Shown here one piece after another: positions 8,177-16,125 of a stretch of DNA of 64,000 nt; the first letter of the stretch is position 1, and each line of letters starts with the position of its first letter. The translations under genes and the position numbers were made by a program. The DNA comes from Planococcus halotolerans. Lineage in GTDB: Bacteria; Bacillota; Bacilli; Bacillales_A; Planococcaceae. The notes beneath the pieces were generated by a model. It saw nothing but the letters and a program-made list of their open reading frames with translations, was not told where the DNA came from and did not search any database. The stretch spans positions 806,001 through 870,000 of the forward strand of contig NZ_QLZR01000001.1 of assembly GCF_003289955.1 (NCBI RefSeq), written 5' to 3'.

Positions 8177-9409
8177 TCATACAGCGGTTTCACTCCGTGT
8201 TTTATTCGCAGCAAGCTGCTCCTTGCTGATGTAAATGGATAGACCGATGCTGACGCCGAGCATCATCAAAGAACCGGTGATAATTACCGGGCGGATGGAC
8301 AGTAGTTCGGCAGCCACGGCAAAGCAAAACGTCAGCAGGATGACAAGAATCGCTTCAGCCATTCCGTAGATGCTGCCAATCCGGCCCATCATGGCGACAG
8401 GAATGTTTTCCTGATAGAAGGTTTGGAACCCTGTATTGGCGAATGCCAGCGCAAACGCGAGGACAAAGAAACCGATTGCGGCGCCTGTGAATTCTCCTGA
8501 AAAAGCATAGATCAGATAACCGGCGGATACGATAATCGTCCCCCCTCCCATTAAGAAAGAAACTGTCAGCCGATTTCCGAGGACAGCGGCGACGAGCGAA
8601 CCGGCCGCGATTCCGGCACCGGCGACACTGACAAGGAAGCCATATTGCTGTTCATTGAAGCCGAGCACCAGAATCGAAAAAGAAGCTTCAAGTGAATCCA
8701 GCGCAGTCGCCAGCACCGTTACCGCACTGAAAGTCAGATAGACTGCTGCAATGTATCGGTTCCTGCGGCTGAAAGCGAGCACCGCGGTCAAATCACGCCG
8801 AATCAGTTTCAAGTTTAATGGCTCTTCGGCGCTGCCGGTTTTATTGCCATCGAGATTCGGCAGAATGATGGTCAGCATGGCGGCAAGAAATAAAGCCGCG
8901 GCATTAGTATAGAGAGCGAAATCTGCACTTCCGACGGCGAGCAGGGTGCCGGCGACAGCGGGTCCCAACAGAAAAGCGCCGGAACCGACCAGGCTCCGAA
9001 AAGCGTTAAAGTGTTGACGTTGCGAAGGTTTCAGCAGCAAGGTCACATAAGCCATCGACGTCGGCGCGAACATGGAGCCGGCAATGCCGAGCACAAAAAC
9101 GGCGGCGTAGATGAAGGCCAGTGAATCGAACAGCGGCAGCAGCAGAATAAGCGCTGCGCGTGCCAAGTCGAGCAGGATCAGCAGCTTGCGCTTATTCAGC
9201 CGGTCGATCAGGCTGCCTGCCCACATATTCGTGAAAACCGCGGCGAGCGGAACCGTCATATAGAGGCCGGCTACCGCCAACGCCGAATTATCCGCCATCG
9301 CCAGCACTTTGAGATTCAAGGCGATGAGGTAAATCCATGCCCCGATATTCGAAATGCCGACTGCCGCCAATAAAATCAGCGGATCTTTCCAATCATGTAA
9401 TCTCTTCAT
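8177..9409 (-). CDS. MFS transporter under T-box control
   Basis: A 410-residue, 12-helix major facilitator of the efflux type (MFS_3/EntS-like). The cytoplasmic loop motif appears as NMWAGSLIDRLNKRKLLI, with MGRIGSIYGMAEAI in the second half. I place the start at the ATG ending at 9409 (MKRLHDWKDPLILL), which has GGGGGAG upstream; the longer frame reads back through the leader terminator and is not credible. A T-box riboswitch lies immediately upstream, so expression should rise when one particular tRNA is uncharged, implying a substrate related to an amino acid. The substrate itself is not evident. Confidence 0.88.
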   Translation of the reverse strand: MKRLHDWKDPLILLAAVGISNIGAWIYLIALNLKVLAMADNSALAVAGLYMTVPLAAVFTNMWAGSLIDRLNKRKLLILLDLARAALILLLPLFDSLAFIYAAVFVLGIAGSMFAPTSMAYVTLLLKPSQRQHFNAFRSLVGSGAFLLGPAVAGTLLAVGSADFALYTNAAALFLAAMLTIILPNLDGNKTGSAEEPLNLKLIRRDLTAVLAFSRRNRYIAAVYLTFSAVTVLATALDSLEASFSILVLGFNEQQYGFLVSVAGAGIAAGSLVAAVLGNRLTVSFLMGGGTIIVSAGYLIYAFSGEFTGAAIGFFVLAFALAFANTGFQTFYQENIPVAMMGRIGSIYGMAEAILVILLTFCFAVAAELLSIRPVIITGSLMMLGVSIGLSIYISKEQLAANKTRSETAV

Positions 9410-9443
9410 CCATTTCCGCTCCCCCGCCCGGATTCGGCATAAT

Positions 9444-9740
9444 AAAAAACCGCCTCCAAGACATTTCGTCTTGGAGGCGGTTCGGGTTCGCGGTGCCACT
9501 CCAGTTCACCGGCATGTCGCCATGCCAGTCTCATTAAGTACGGCAGGACGCGCCTGCTTATACTTTTGCCCGGTAACAGGAGCTCCTGTCACGCCACCTC
9601 CAGTTACTGGTTCCGGCGCGCTGCTCAGAGTTTTGTTTCAGCCGTCCGCCCATCCCCTTTTCCAGCTGCCAGGGGTCTCTTGTGAAAGGTTGGGATGTGC
9701 CTACTCTTCTCTTCTTCGCATTTGGTTTTCAATAGGATAA
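9444..9740 (-). ncRNA. T-box riboswitch (tRNA-sensing leader)
   Basis: On the minus strand the leader contains the T-box core TGGAGTGGCACCGC (9490-9503) followed by a strong terminator whose arms CCGCCTCCAAGAC and GTCTTGGAGGCGG precede a T run (9448-9483). Upstream lies a Stem I region with AGAGTA and AGAGA elements and a GGGGATG closing strand. The layout is that of a classic T-box: uncharged tRNA would favour the antiterminator and allow the MFS gene to be transcribed. I could not fix the specifier codon with confidence. The rest of 9741-9902 shows no gene. Confidence 0.9.
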
Positions 9741-9902
9741 CATTGGGCACTAATAGTGTATAGGGTAAATTTTTGTTTATAGAATCATCCTTTTGAACAA
9801 CGGCTTTGACAGCTGCCGGCCCTTCATCTGCTGTAATGGTTAATTCCAAGTAATTTTGTACGGATTAAATTATATTTCAATAATTTTTGAAGGAGGCAGC
9901 TT

Positions 9903-11132
9903 ATGAAAGCCCTTTGGAGAACTTATATCGATACCTCTTTAATTGTTAAAATTACCATTGCTTTGATCCTCGGTGTAGCGGTCGGGCTGCTGTTCGGCGA
10001 AGACGCTGCGGTGCTGGCGCCGCTCGGGGATCTGCTGCTGAATTTATTGACCTTCCTGATCATTCCGCTGATCCTGTTCACCCTGATGGTCGGCGTCAAC
10101 CAAAGCCGTCTTGGCGACCTCGGGCGCATGGGCGGAAAGGTATTTCTATATTATGTTTTAAGTTCGGCGTTCGCCATCATGGTCGGATTGACCGTCGCAA
10201 GCCTGTTCCAGCCGGGCACCGGTATGTCGCTGCCTGCCGGTGAAACTTTCGAAGCACCGGAAAACCCCGGCGTCATCAGTGTGCTGTTGAATATCGTACC
10301 ATCGAACATCTTTACCGCTTTCACTGAAATGAACCTGCTCGGCATCATTTTCACCGCTTTCGCGTTCGGTTTGGCAATCGCCTATATGCGCGGCTCTGCG
10401 GAATTCGGAGAGCTTGGGGAGCATCTTTATAAAACCGTCCACGGTTTAAATGAAGCGACGATTGTCGTCCTGAAAGTGATTCTGCAATATGTGCCGATCG
10501 GCGTTTTCGCCATCATGGCCGAAGTGGTCGGCAACCAGGGTCTTGATACATTGCTGTCACTCGGTGAAATGGTGCTTGTGCTGTATGCCGCCATCGCCGT
10601 GCAGATTGTGCTTTACACTCTTCTTTTGATTTTGATGAAAATAAAACCGGGAACATTCTTCCGCTATGCGCGGACGCCGATGCTGACGGCGTTCGTTACG
10701 CAAAGCAGTTCCGGAACTCTGCCGCTGACACTGGAAGCGGCGCGCGGTCTCGGATTATCGAAAAGCTTGTACGGTTTCAGCCTGCCGCTCGGCGCAACCA
10801 TCAATATGGACGGAGCCGCCATCCGAATCGCTGTTTCCGCCGCTTTTGCCGCCAATTTGACCGGCAATCCACTGTCCTTGCCGGATATGCTGATGGTGGT
10901 GCTCGTCGGTACGCTTGCCTCTGTCGGAACAGCTGGCGTGCCGGGTGCCGGCATCGTCATGATCGCCACTGTCTTCGCGCAGCTCGGGCTGCCGATGGAG
11001 GCTGTTGCATTGTTGACCGCGATTGACGCACTTGTCGGCATGGGTGCAACGATGCTGAACGTAACCGGTGACCTTGTCGGAACGACCGTAATCGATAAAA
11101 CCGAAAAGAAACGGCAGACTGCAAAAGCGTAG
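9903..11132 (+). CDS. Dicarboxylate/amino acid:cation symporter (DAACS family)
   Basis: A 409-residue secondary transporter of the GltP/DctA fold, importing glutamate, aspartate or C4-dicarboxylates with sodium or protons. The diagnostic hairpin motif FVTQSSSGTLPLT (about residues 263-275), the substrate-binding NMDGAAIRIAVSA and the second re-entrant loop ASVGTAGVPGAGIVM are all present. Helices span most of the protein. The ribosome binding site GAAGGAGGCAGCTT precedes the ATG. It is a single-gene unit; the exact substrate cannot be assigned. Confidence 0.92.
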   Translation: MKALWRTYIDTSLIVKITIALILGVAVGLLFGEDAAVLAPLGDLLLNLLTFLIIPLILFTLMVGVNQSRLGDLGRMGGKVFLYYVLSSAFAIMVGLTVASLFQPGTGMSLPAGETFEAPENPGVISVLLNIVPSNIFTAFTEMNLLGIIFTAFAFGLAIAYMRGSAEFGELGEHLYKTVHGLNEATIVVLKVILQYVPIGVFAIMAEVVGNQGLDTLLSLGEMVLVLYAAIAVQIVLYTLLLILMKIKPGTFFRYARTPMLTAFVTQSSSGTLPLTLEAARGLGLSKSLYGFSLPLGATINMDGAAIRIAVSAAFAANLTGNPLSLPDMLMVVLVGTLASVGTAGVPGAGIVMIATVFAQLGLPMEAVALLTAIDALVGMGATMLNVTGDLVGTTVIDKTEKKRQTAKA

Positions 11133-11224
11133 CGCTGCTGCCGCCTGCTGTGACACCCGTTTTTTTATTGGGGCAGCGGGTATATTAGAAGACAAGTTAT
11201 TTACGATTGGGAGGTGTTCATCCG

Positions 11225-12064
11225 ATGAAAAATCTGGCATCCGCCAGCACTTTGCATAATGCTGTGGAAATGCCCTGGTTCGGCCTTGGTGTGTCGGGGC
11301 TGAAGGATGGCGACGAGACCGCCAATTGCGTGCGGACAGCAATCGTCAATGGTTACCGGAGCATTGATACTGCTGCAATGTATGGCAATGAAACCGGTGT
11401 CGGCCGGGGAGTTCGCGAAGCGCTCAGAGAAACCGGCCTGTCCCGTGACGATGTCTTTATCACATCGAAAGTATGGAATTCAGATCTTGGCTACGATTCT
11501 GCGCTTGCCGCATACGAAGCGAGTTTGGAAAGGCTGGGACTCGATTACCTGGATTTGTATTTGGTCCATTGGCCGGTGGAAGGAAAATACAAAGACACAT
11601 GGCGCGCGCTTGAAAAACTGTATAAAGACGGACGCGTCAGAGCGATCGGTGTTTGTAATTTCCAGATTCACCATCTCGAGAATGTATTGAAAGACGTGGA
11701 TATCGTGCCGATGGTCAATCAAGTCGAGTACCATCCGCTCCTGACGCAGGAAGAACTTCATCAATTCTGCAAAGCCCGCAACATCCAATTGGAAGCCTGG
11801 TCGCCTCTCATGCAAGGCAAACTGCTCGACCATCCCGTCCTCGAGGAAATTGCTATGAAAACCGAGAAAACTCCGGCACAGGTCATCCTGCGCTGGGACC
11901 TTCAAAACGGCGTCATCACCATTCCGAAATCTTCAAAAGAACCGCGCATTATTCAGAATGCCAAAATATTCGATTTCGAATTGACCGATGAAGACATGGA
12001 GCGCATTTCCGCGCTGAATGAAAACCGCCGCGTCGGCCCGGACCCGGATGATTTTGATTTTTGA
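11225..12064 (+). CDS. Aldo/keto reductase, YvgN-like
   Basis: A 279-residue NADPH-dependent aldo/keto reductase, very similar over its length to what I recall of B. subtilis YvgN, a glyoxal and methylglyoxal reductase. The active-site set is visible: the aspartate and tyrosine in SIDTAAMYGNETGVG, the lysine in ITSKVW and the histidine in YLVHWP; the coenzyme region VITIPKSSKEPRI is near the C-terminus. I chose the ATG at 11225, which follows GGGAGGTGTTCATCCG, over one six codons earlier. It likely detoxifies reactive aldehydes in the cytoplasm. Confidence 0.92.
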   Translation: MKNLASASTLHNAVEMPWFGLGVSGLKDGDETANCVRTAIVNGYRSIDTAAMYGNETGVGRGVREALRETGLSRDDVFITSKVWNSDLGYDSALAAYEASLERLGLDYLDLYLVHWPVEGKYKDTWRALEKLYKDGRVRAIGVCNFQIHHLENVLKDVDIVPMVNQVEYHPLLTQEELHQFCKARNIQLEAWSPLMQGKLLDHPVLEEIAMKTEKTPAQVILRWDLQNGVITIPKSSKEPRIIQNAKIFDFELTDEDMERISALNENRRVGPDPDDFDF

Positions 12065-12072
12065 TATATTAT

Positions 12073-12124
12073 ACGAAAAGCCATCTTTCTTGCACCGTTT
12101 GCCGGTGAGAAAGATGGCTTTTTT
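12073..12124 (+). terminator. Rho-independent terminator after the YvgN-like gene
   Basis: AAAGCCATCTTTCT pairs with GAAAGATGGCTTT around a loop containing a small inner stem, followed by a T run. Confidence 0.9.
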
Positions 12125-12126
12125 GT

Positions 12127-12183
12127 GTTGGGGTGTGGGTCGAACCGTTTGAGGTGCGGTTATCTTCATTTGAGGTGCGGTCG
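12127..12183 (+). repeat. Family B repeat array (GGTGCGG, 21-bp period)
   Basis: Three 12-bp units of the form TTTGAGGTGCGG start at 12127, 12148 and 12169, exactly 21 bp apart, separated by 9-bp spacers. The array lies between the 3' ends of two convergent genes, and a family C array starts 80 bp after the last unit. Confidence 0.88.
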
Positions 12184-12248
12184 GCAATTTTTCAAGGACT
12201 ATATATGAAAAACGAATAATAATATGAAATATTTTCCAATGTTTTATT

Positions 12249-12325
12249 TTTAGTTGCGCAATTTCGCAGTTTAGTTGCGGTTAAACTTGATTTAGTTGCG
12301 GTTGCAGCCGATTTAGTTGCGGTTA
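12249..12325 (+). repeat. Family C repeat array (TTTAGTTGCGGT, 21-bp period)
   Basis: Four units TTTAGTTGCGCA/GGT start at 12249, 12270, 12291 and 12312, exactly 21 bp apart. The linker before it contains GAAATATTTTCCA, also found before the other family C arrays. The rest of the 12065-12365 stretch holds only the terminator and family B array. Confidence 0.88.
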
Positions 12326-12365
12326 GAAAATATTCAAAGACATTTTCGTTTTTATTCCATAGTGG

Positions 12366-13082
12366 TCAGCTCAAATTATCAAATAATAAATACAATCCCG
12401 TAAACAGCAAAATTGCATAAGTCACATACCGGAAAGTGCGCTGATCGATCCGGTGGAACAGCCGCTGACCGAGATACAGACCGAGCAGCACAATTGGGAT
12501 GGCCATCGCGCTGGAGACCCAGACGGTCGTGTGAGTGCCGGTAAAAATAATTTGCAGCACCAGGCTGACCGAATAAATGAACAGGTAAAACGCGAGCGTC
12601 GTTCCCCGAAGCTTTTCCTTTAGGGTCTCGGTTCCCGAAAAATACAGAAGCAGCGGTGGCCCCGGCATGCCGATGCTCGTCGTCAGGCTTCCCGATAAGC
12701 CACCGAACAGAAAATCACGGCCGTTTGTCCGTCGAATGCGCAGGGATAAAATCAGCAAAACCGTCAACAGCAGAATGACCAAACTGATGCCAAGTTTCAG
12801 CTTCTGCATATCAACCAACACAAAAACAGCGATGCCGATCGGCATACCCGCAATACTGCCGATGATCAGCCTTTTCAAAATATCGAAATCGATATCGTTT
12901 CGAATTTTTGTGATCAGCGCTGACGAAATGATGAGCGACAGCACAAGATTTATTTGGATGGCGTCACTGACGCTGAAAAGAAGCAATAGAAAAGGTGTCG
13001 CCAGAATCGAGAATCCGAAACCGGTGCTGGTCTGGAGCACGGATGCCGTCAGGATAATCGCGATGAATAATAGGACTTCCAC
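12366..13082 (-). CDS. TauE/SafE family permease (sulfite exporter-like)
   Basis: A 238-residue polytopic membrane protein with about seven to eight helices. The first half carries the TauE/SafE hallmark STGFGFSILATPFLLLLF near residues 19-36 and the second half the matching GGLSGSLTTSIGMPGPPLLLYF. Members export or import small anions such as sulfite, sulfoacetate or related organosulfur compounds; the substrate here is unknown. A second, distinct member is encoded at 43798-44541. It forms a single-gene unit convergent with the YvgN-like reductase, separated by repeat arrays. Confidence 0.88.
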   Translation of the reverse strand: MEVLLFIAIILTASVLQTSTGFGFSILATPFLLLLFSVSDAIQINLVLSLIISSALITKIRNDIDFDILKRLIIGSIAGMPIGIAVFVLVDMQKLKLGISLVILLLTVLLILSLRIRRTNGRDFLFGGLSGSLTTSIGMPGPPLLLYFSGTETLKEKLRGTTLAFYLFIYSVSLVLQIIFTGTHTTVWVSSAMAIPIVLLGLYLGQRLFHRIDQRTFRYVTYAILLFTGLYLLFDNLS

Positions 13083-13129
13083 AAGAGCACCCGCCTTACA
13101 AATAGATTGACAGCGATTTTACCACACAC

Positions 13130-13699
13130 CTACCGCGAATAAAATTCTTCCTTCAGCACTGCGTACATCGCCAGATCGACAAATTCTCCCTTGATGATCA
13201 TGTGCTTACGCAATACACCTTCCCGGATCATGCCAAGTTTTTCGGCGACGCGCTGTGATTGTGTATTGTCCAGCATGATCGGCGCTTCGACTTTGATGAG
13301 ATCCATTTTCTTGAAGCCGAAATCGATTAACGTTTCGGCGGCTTCAAGCATCAGCCCCTGCCCCCAATGATGATGGGACAGCGTATAGCCCACTTCCGCC
13401 CGTTGCCGTTTCTCCAGCCAGCTGACGAAATCGATGGTGCCGATCATCTTGTTTTCGTTCTTCAATTCGATGGCCCATGTCAGTTTTTTATTGTCTTCAT
13501 AGCCTTTACGGATAATACCGATAAACTCTCTCGTATCGTTAGTTGTTTGATGCGCCTGCCAGGGCATGAAACGGGATACCGCAGGTTCGGATGCGTACTC
13601 GAACATATCCTCGGCATCCGCCAGTTCAAGCTTCCGCAATATCAATCGTTCACTTTCAATGGTCGGCAATTGGCTGTAGATTATTGATGTTTCATTCAT
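13130..13699 (-). CDS. GNAT family N-acetyltransferase (RimJ/RimL type)
   Basis: A 189-residue acetyltransferase. It opens with the family's ESERLILRKLELADAEDMFEY, has the acetyl-CoA loop near HHWGQGLMLEAAETLIDFGF and ends with MLDNTQSQRVAEKLGMIREG. The start ATG is preceded by AGGGAGGAATACAT. The acceptor is not known. The gene is divergent from the histidine phosphatase gene, with a 93-bp shared upstream region. Confidence 0.9.
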   Translation of the reverse strand: MNETSIIYSQLPTIESERLILRKLELADAEDMFEYASEPAVSRFMPWQAHQTTNDTREFIGIIRKGYEDNKKLTWAIELKNENKMIGTIDFVSWLEKRQRAEVGYTLSHHHWGQGLMLEAAETLIDFGFKKMDLIKVEAPIMLDNTQSQRVAEKLGMIREGVLRKHMIIKGEFVDLAMYAVLKEEFYSR

Positions 13700-13735
13700 A
13701 TGTATTCCTCCCTGTTCGATTTTGGTGAGTGCGTC

Positions 13736-13764
13736 AGTGTCAAAATTGGTTTATTCTATATAAT
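13736..13764 (+). promoter_or_regulatory. Predicted promoter of the histidine phosphatase gene
   Basis: A -35-like GTGTCA (13736-13741) and a consensus -10 TATAAT (13759-13764) are separated by 17 bp, 28 bp upstream of the start codon. Confidence 0.55.
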
Positions 13765-13792
13765 AGAAAGATCGTCAAAGGAGTTGGATCGG

Positions 13793-14389
13793 ATGACCAC
13801 AATCGGTATCGTCAGACATGGCATTACAGAATGGAACGTACTTGGGATTGCGCAGGGCAACAGCAATATCCCGCTGAATAAAACCGGCCGGGAGCAGGCA
13901 ATCGCTTTATCCGAACGGCTGGCAGCTGAAGAGGAATGGGACCTGATCATCGCCAGCGATTTGGAGCGCGCCAAGGAAACCGCTGAAATCATCGGCGCAA
14001 AGCTCGGTCTTCCCATCAGCCATTTTGATACACGCCTGCGCGAAATGAACGGCGGCGAAATCGAAGGTACGACGGAAGATGACCGCGTTGCGAAATGGGG
14101 TGCCGACTGGCGGTCGCTCGACCTCGGTATGGAAACGCGTGAAGCAGTGGCAGAACGCGCAACTGCCGCCTTGCAGGATATCGTGAAAGATTATCCGGGC
14201 AAACGGGTCCTTGTCGTCAGCCACGGCGGCTTGATCGGTTTGACGCTTAGATCATTATTGCCCGAGCAATTCAAGAAGACCCTGCTCGATAACACCTCGA
14301 TCACCATCCTGAAAAATCTTGAAGGAGCGTGGCAATGTCCGCTCTATAACTGCACGCGTCATTTGGAAGGCAAAGTCTTCGTGCAATAA
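13793..14389 (+). CDS. Histidine phosphatase family protein (phosphoglycerate mutase-like)
   Basis: A 198-residue member of the histidine phosphatase superfamily. The phospho-accepting histidine is in the IVRHGITEWN motif near the N-terminus, and the second catalytic histidine is in VVSHGGLIGLT; LREMNGGEIEG is the third conserved block. Such proteins act as broad phosphatases or cofactor-dependent mutases; the short form suggests a phosphatase. I chose the ATG at 13793 because AAAGGAGTTGGATCGG precedes it. Its 3' end overlaps the 3' end of the convergent acetyltransferase gene by 31 bp. Confidence 0.9.
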   Translation: MTTIGIVRHGITEWNVLGIAQGNSNIPLNKTGREQAIALSERLAAEEEWDLIIASDLERAKETAEIIGAKLGLPISHFDTRLREMNGGEIEGTTEDDRVAKWGADWRSLDLGMETREAVAERATAALQDIVKDYPGKRVLVVSHGGLIGLTLRSLLPEQFKKTLLDNTSITILKNLEGAWQCPLYNCTRHLEGKVFVQ

Positions 14390-14766
14390 AATCGTTCTCG
14401 GCCTGGGTATTTTTCGCCCAGGCTTTTTATATTGAATCCGATTTTCCGGTAGAAACCGACTGCATCCACATCTGTTTCTGCGAATATTTCCTGAATACCA
14501 TGGAGCTTGATGATGTCTTCAATCATCCGTAACCCGGTTCCGCTGTTGCGGCAATCGCCGGCAACTGCAATATGGCGAATCTCACAGCGCGAAGCGTCTT
14601 TCAATTCGATGCCGATAAACGCTTCTTCTTCCATCAAATACAAATGGCGGTTTGGGTTTTTAGCATACTGAGCGTATTCCACTTCCACCTGATCCTTCGC
14701 CATCGCAAAAGCCATCACTTCCTTGAGTTGCGGACTAGGGTAGGCTGCCGTCGCTTTACTCAGCAT
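14359..14766 (-). CDS. GNAT family N-acetyltransferase
   Basis: About 135 residues with the GNAT core: EIRHIAVAGDCRNSGTGLRM is the acetyl-CoA binding strand and loop, and DAVGFYRKIGFNIKS the C-terminal region. The start ATG ending at 14766 overlaps the end of the PP2C gene by 11 bp and has GAGGGTAG upstream, so translation is likely coupled to the phosphatase gene. The codons for SLGEKYPG coincide with a plus-strand terminator hairpin. The substrate is unknown. Confidence 0.82.
   Translation of the reverse strand: MLSKATAAYPSPQLKEVMAFAMAKDQVEVEYAQYAKNPNRHLYLMEEEAFIGIELKDASRCEIRHIAVAGDCRNSGTGLRMIEDIIKLHGIQEIFAETDVDAVGFYRKIGFNIKSLGEKYPGRERFYCTKTLPSK
14401..14430 (+). terminator. Terminator of the histidine phosphatase gene, embedded in the opposite CDS
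   Basis: GCCTGGG and CCCAGGC flank a TATTTTTCG loop and are followed by TTTTTAT on the plus strand. The hairpin lies wholly inside the 3' coding part of the convergent acetyltransferase. Confidence 0.85.
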
Positions 14767-15592
14767 CCCAACTACCCTCTTTCGTGACAGTTTGCTGATT
14801 GCTGGCGTATAGCGGTTTTTCTGCAACATCCACAGTCCAGGTGACGAGCGTGACACTGTCTCGCACCCCTTGTTGCTGCACTGTTTCAAGCAGAATCTGA
14901 AGACCTTCTTGCTGTGAAAGCCCTTCAAGTTCATTGTAAATATCCACCGGATCCGCGTAAGGTTCGCCCGGGCATTCCGTCAGGCCGTCCGTCGCCAACA
15001 GGATCCGGTTGCCCCCTTGCCGCAGTTCATGCAAGCCGCTGCTGAAACTCGGCACCGCCTGGGCAAAGCTGTTATTGCGTCCGATCCACTCGTAAAAATG
15101 ACGCTGATTCAGCTGATATTGCCCCATTGCCGCAAATTCAGGATGAAACAGGTAGAGCAGACAATCGCCGACTGAAAACCAATACAGGTGCTTGCCTTTG
15201 CGAATGGCGATCAAACAGGCAGTTTCGCCTTGTATCTCCCGGCATGTCGCCAGGAAATCCTTTTGCCGGAATATCCGCAGCAACAATGCCTCAAGGCTCT
15301 GAAAAAATTCAAAGCTGACATCCATGGACAAGAACGACCTGATCTCTTCCTGATGCGCGAGAAATTGCTCCATCACCACTTCGGCACTTTCCGCCGTGTC
15401 ATGGGCATCCATGATCAACGCCAATTCCCAGTCCTCTTCCGGATTCGCCCAAGCCAGACAGGCATCCTCGTTCTTCGTCTGCCCAGCCGAAGAATTGCCG
15501 CCGAACCGGCCGATTGTCATCTTTTGCATCTTCCACAAATCCGGCTGATCCACAAAATGCTCTTCGCTGCCTACCCAGTCAAACTCCTCCAT
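14756..15592 (-). CDS. PP2C-type serine/threonine protein phosphatase
   Basis: About 278 residues related to metal-dependent PP2C phosphatases. The conserved acidic metal ligands fit GGNSSAGQTKNEDACLAW, LALIMDAHD and the later ILLATDGLTE; FSVGDCLLYLF is the fourth family block. The protein is shorter and more divergent than PrpC, so it is probably a stand-alone stress or signalling phosphatase whose target is unknown. I prefer the ATG ending at 15592 (11 bases after GAGG); a GTG three codons earlier (15601) is possible. The acetyltransferase follows with an 11-bp overlap. Confidence 0.75.
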   Translation of the reverse strand: MEEFDWVGSEEHFVDQPDLWKMQKMTIGRFGGNSSAGQTKNEDACLAWANPEEDWELALIMDAHDTAESAEVVMEQFLAHQEEIRSFLSMDVSFEFFQSLEALLLRIFRQKDFLATCREIQGETACLIAIRKGKHLYWFSVGDCLLYLFHPEFAAMGQYQLNQRHFYEWIGRNNSFAQAVPSFSSGLHELRQGGNRILLATDGLTECPGEPYADPVDIYNELEGLSQQEGLQILLETVQQQGVRDSVTLVTWTVDVAEKPLYASNQQTVTKEGSWDAE

Positions 15593-15705
15593 CAACCCCA
15601 CATCCTCTTTATAATATTCTTACAATTATAGAACATCTGTCAGCTACTGGAAAACTTTTTCGGAATTTATTTTAATAAAGTCGGTGAGGATGGGGCGGTT
15701 TTGGG

Positions 15706-15810
15706 GTTGGGGTGCGGGTTGATTGGCTTGGGGTGCGGGTTAGACCGTTTGGGGTGCGGTTATTCGTCTGCGAGGTGCGGTTTTCTCCATCTGAGGTGCG
15801 GTCAGCGGTT
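15706..15810 (+). repeat. Family B repeat array (GGTGCGG, 21-bp period)
   Basis: Five 12-bp units (GTTGGGGTGCGG to TCTGAGGTGCGG) start at 15706, 15727, 15748, 15769 and 15790: a strict 21-bp period with 9-bp spacers. The 15593-16123 stretch holds no gene. Confidence 0.9.
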
Positions 15811-15870
15811 ATTCACCTCTATAATATAAAAAAGCGCCCAAGAAGTTGAAAAATTTTCCTCAATTTTCAT

Positions 15871-15969
15871 TTTAGTTGCGCGCTTTCACAATTTAGTTGC
15901 GGTTCTCGGTCATTTAGTTGCGGTTAAACTTAATTTAGTTGCGGTTACAGCCTTTTTAGTTGCGGTCAA
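15871..15969 (+). repeat. Family C repeat array (TTTAGTTGCGGT, 21-bp period)
   Basis: Five TTTAGTTGCG units start at 15871, 15892, 15913, 15934 and 15955, every 21 bp. The first unit starts 81 bp after the last family B unit, and GAAAAATTTTCCTCA lies in the linker. Confidence 0.92.
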
Positions 15970-15979
15970 CCAAATTCCC

Positions 15980-16062
15980 ACCCCTCAATTTGAAAAAACC
16001 GCCACTTTCGCGGCGGTTTCCTTAAAGACTGGAGTTTTTCGCACAGCGAAAAACATCCGCTC
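15980..16062 (+). repeat. Tandem hairpin module next to family B/C array
   Basis: CCCCTCAATTTGAAAAAA leads into hairpin 1 (AACCGCC/GGCGGTT, about 15998-16019), then 16031-16062 carries hairpin 2 (GTTTTTCGC-ACA-GCGAAAAAC) and CATCCGCTC. The 32 bases from 16031 are identical to those from 21421. Confidence 0.9.
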
Positions 16063-16091
16063 GACGCTTTTGAACTCAACTCCATCTGCAT

Positions 16092-16125
16092 AGAAAAAGA
16101 GACGACCCCACCGGTCGCCTCTCTT
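16092..16125 (-). terminator. Rho-independent terminator of the ferredoxin reductase gene
   Basis: On the minus strand AGAGAGGCGACC pairs with GGTCGTCTCT around a short loop and is followed by TTTTT; it begins at the stop codon. Confidence 0.85.

Noticed and set aside
9409..9499. N-terminal extension of the T-box-controlled MFS protein
   Set aside because: The extra 30 codons lie within the T-box core and terminator, and the peptide is Arg/Gly/Cys-rich without helix features.
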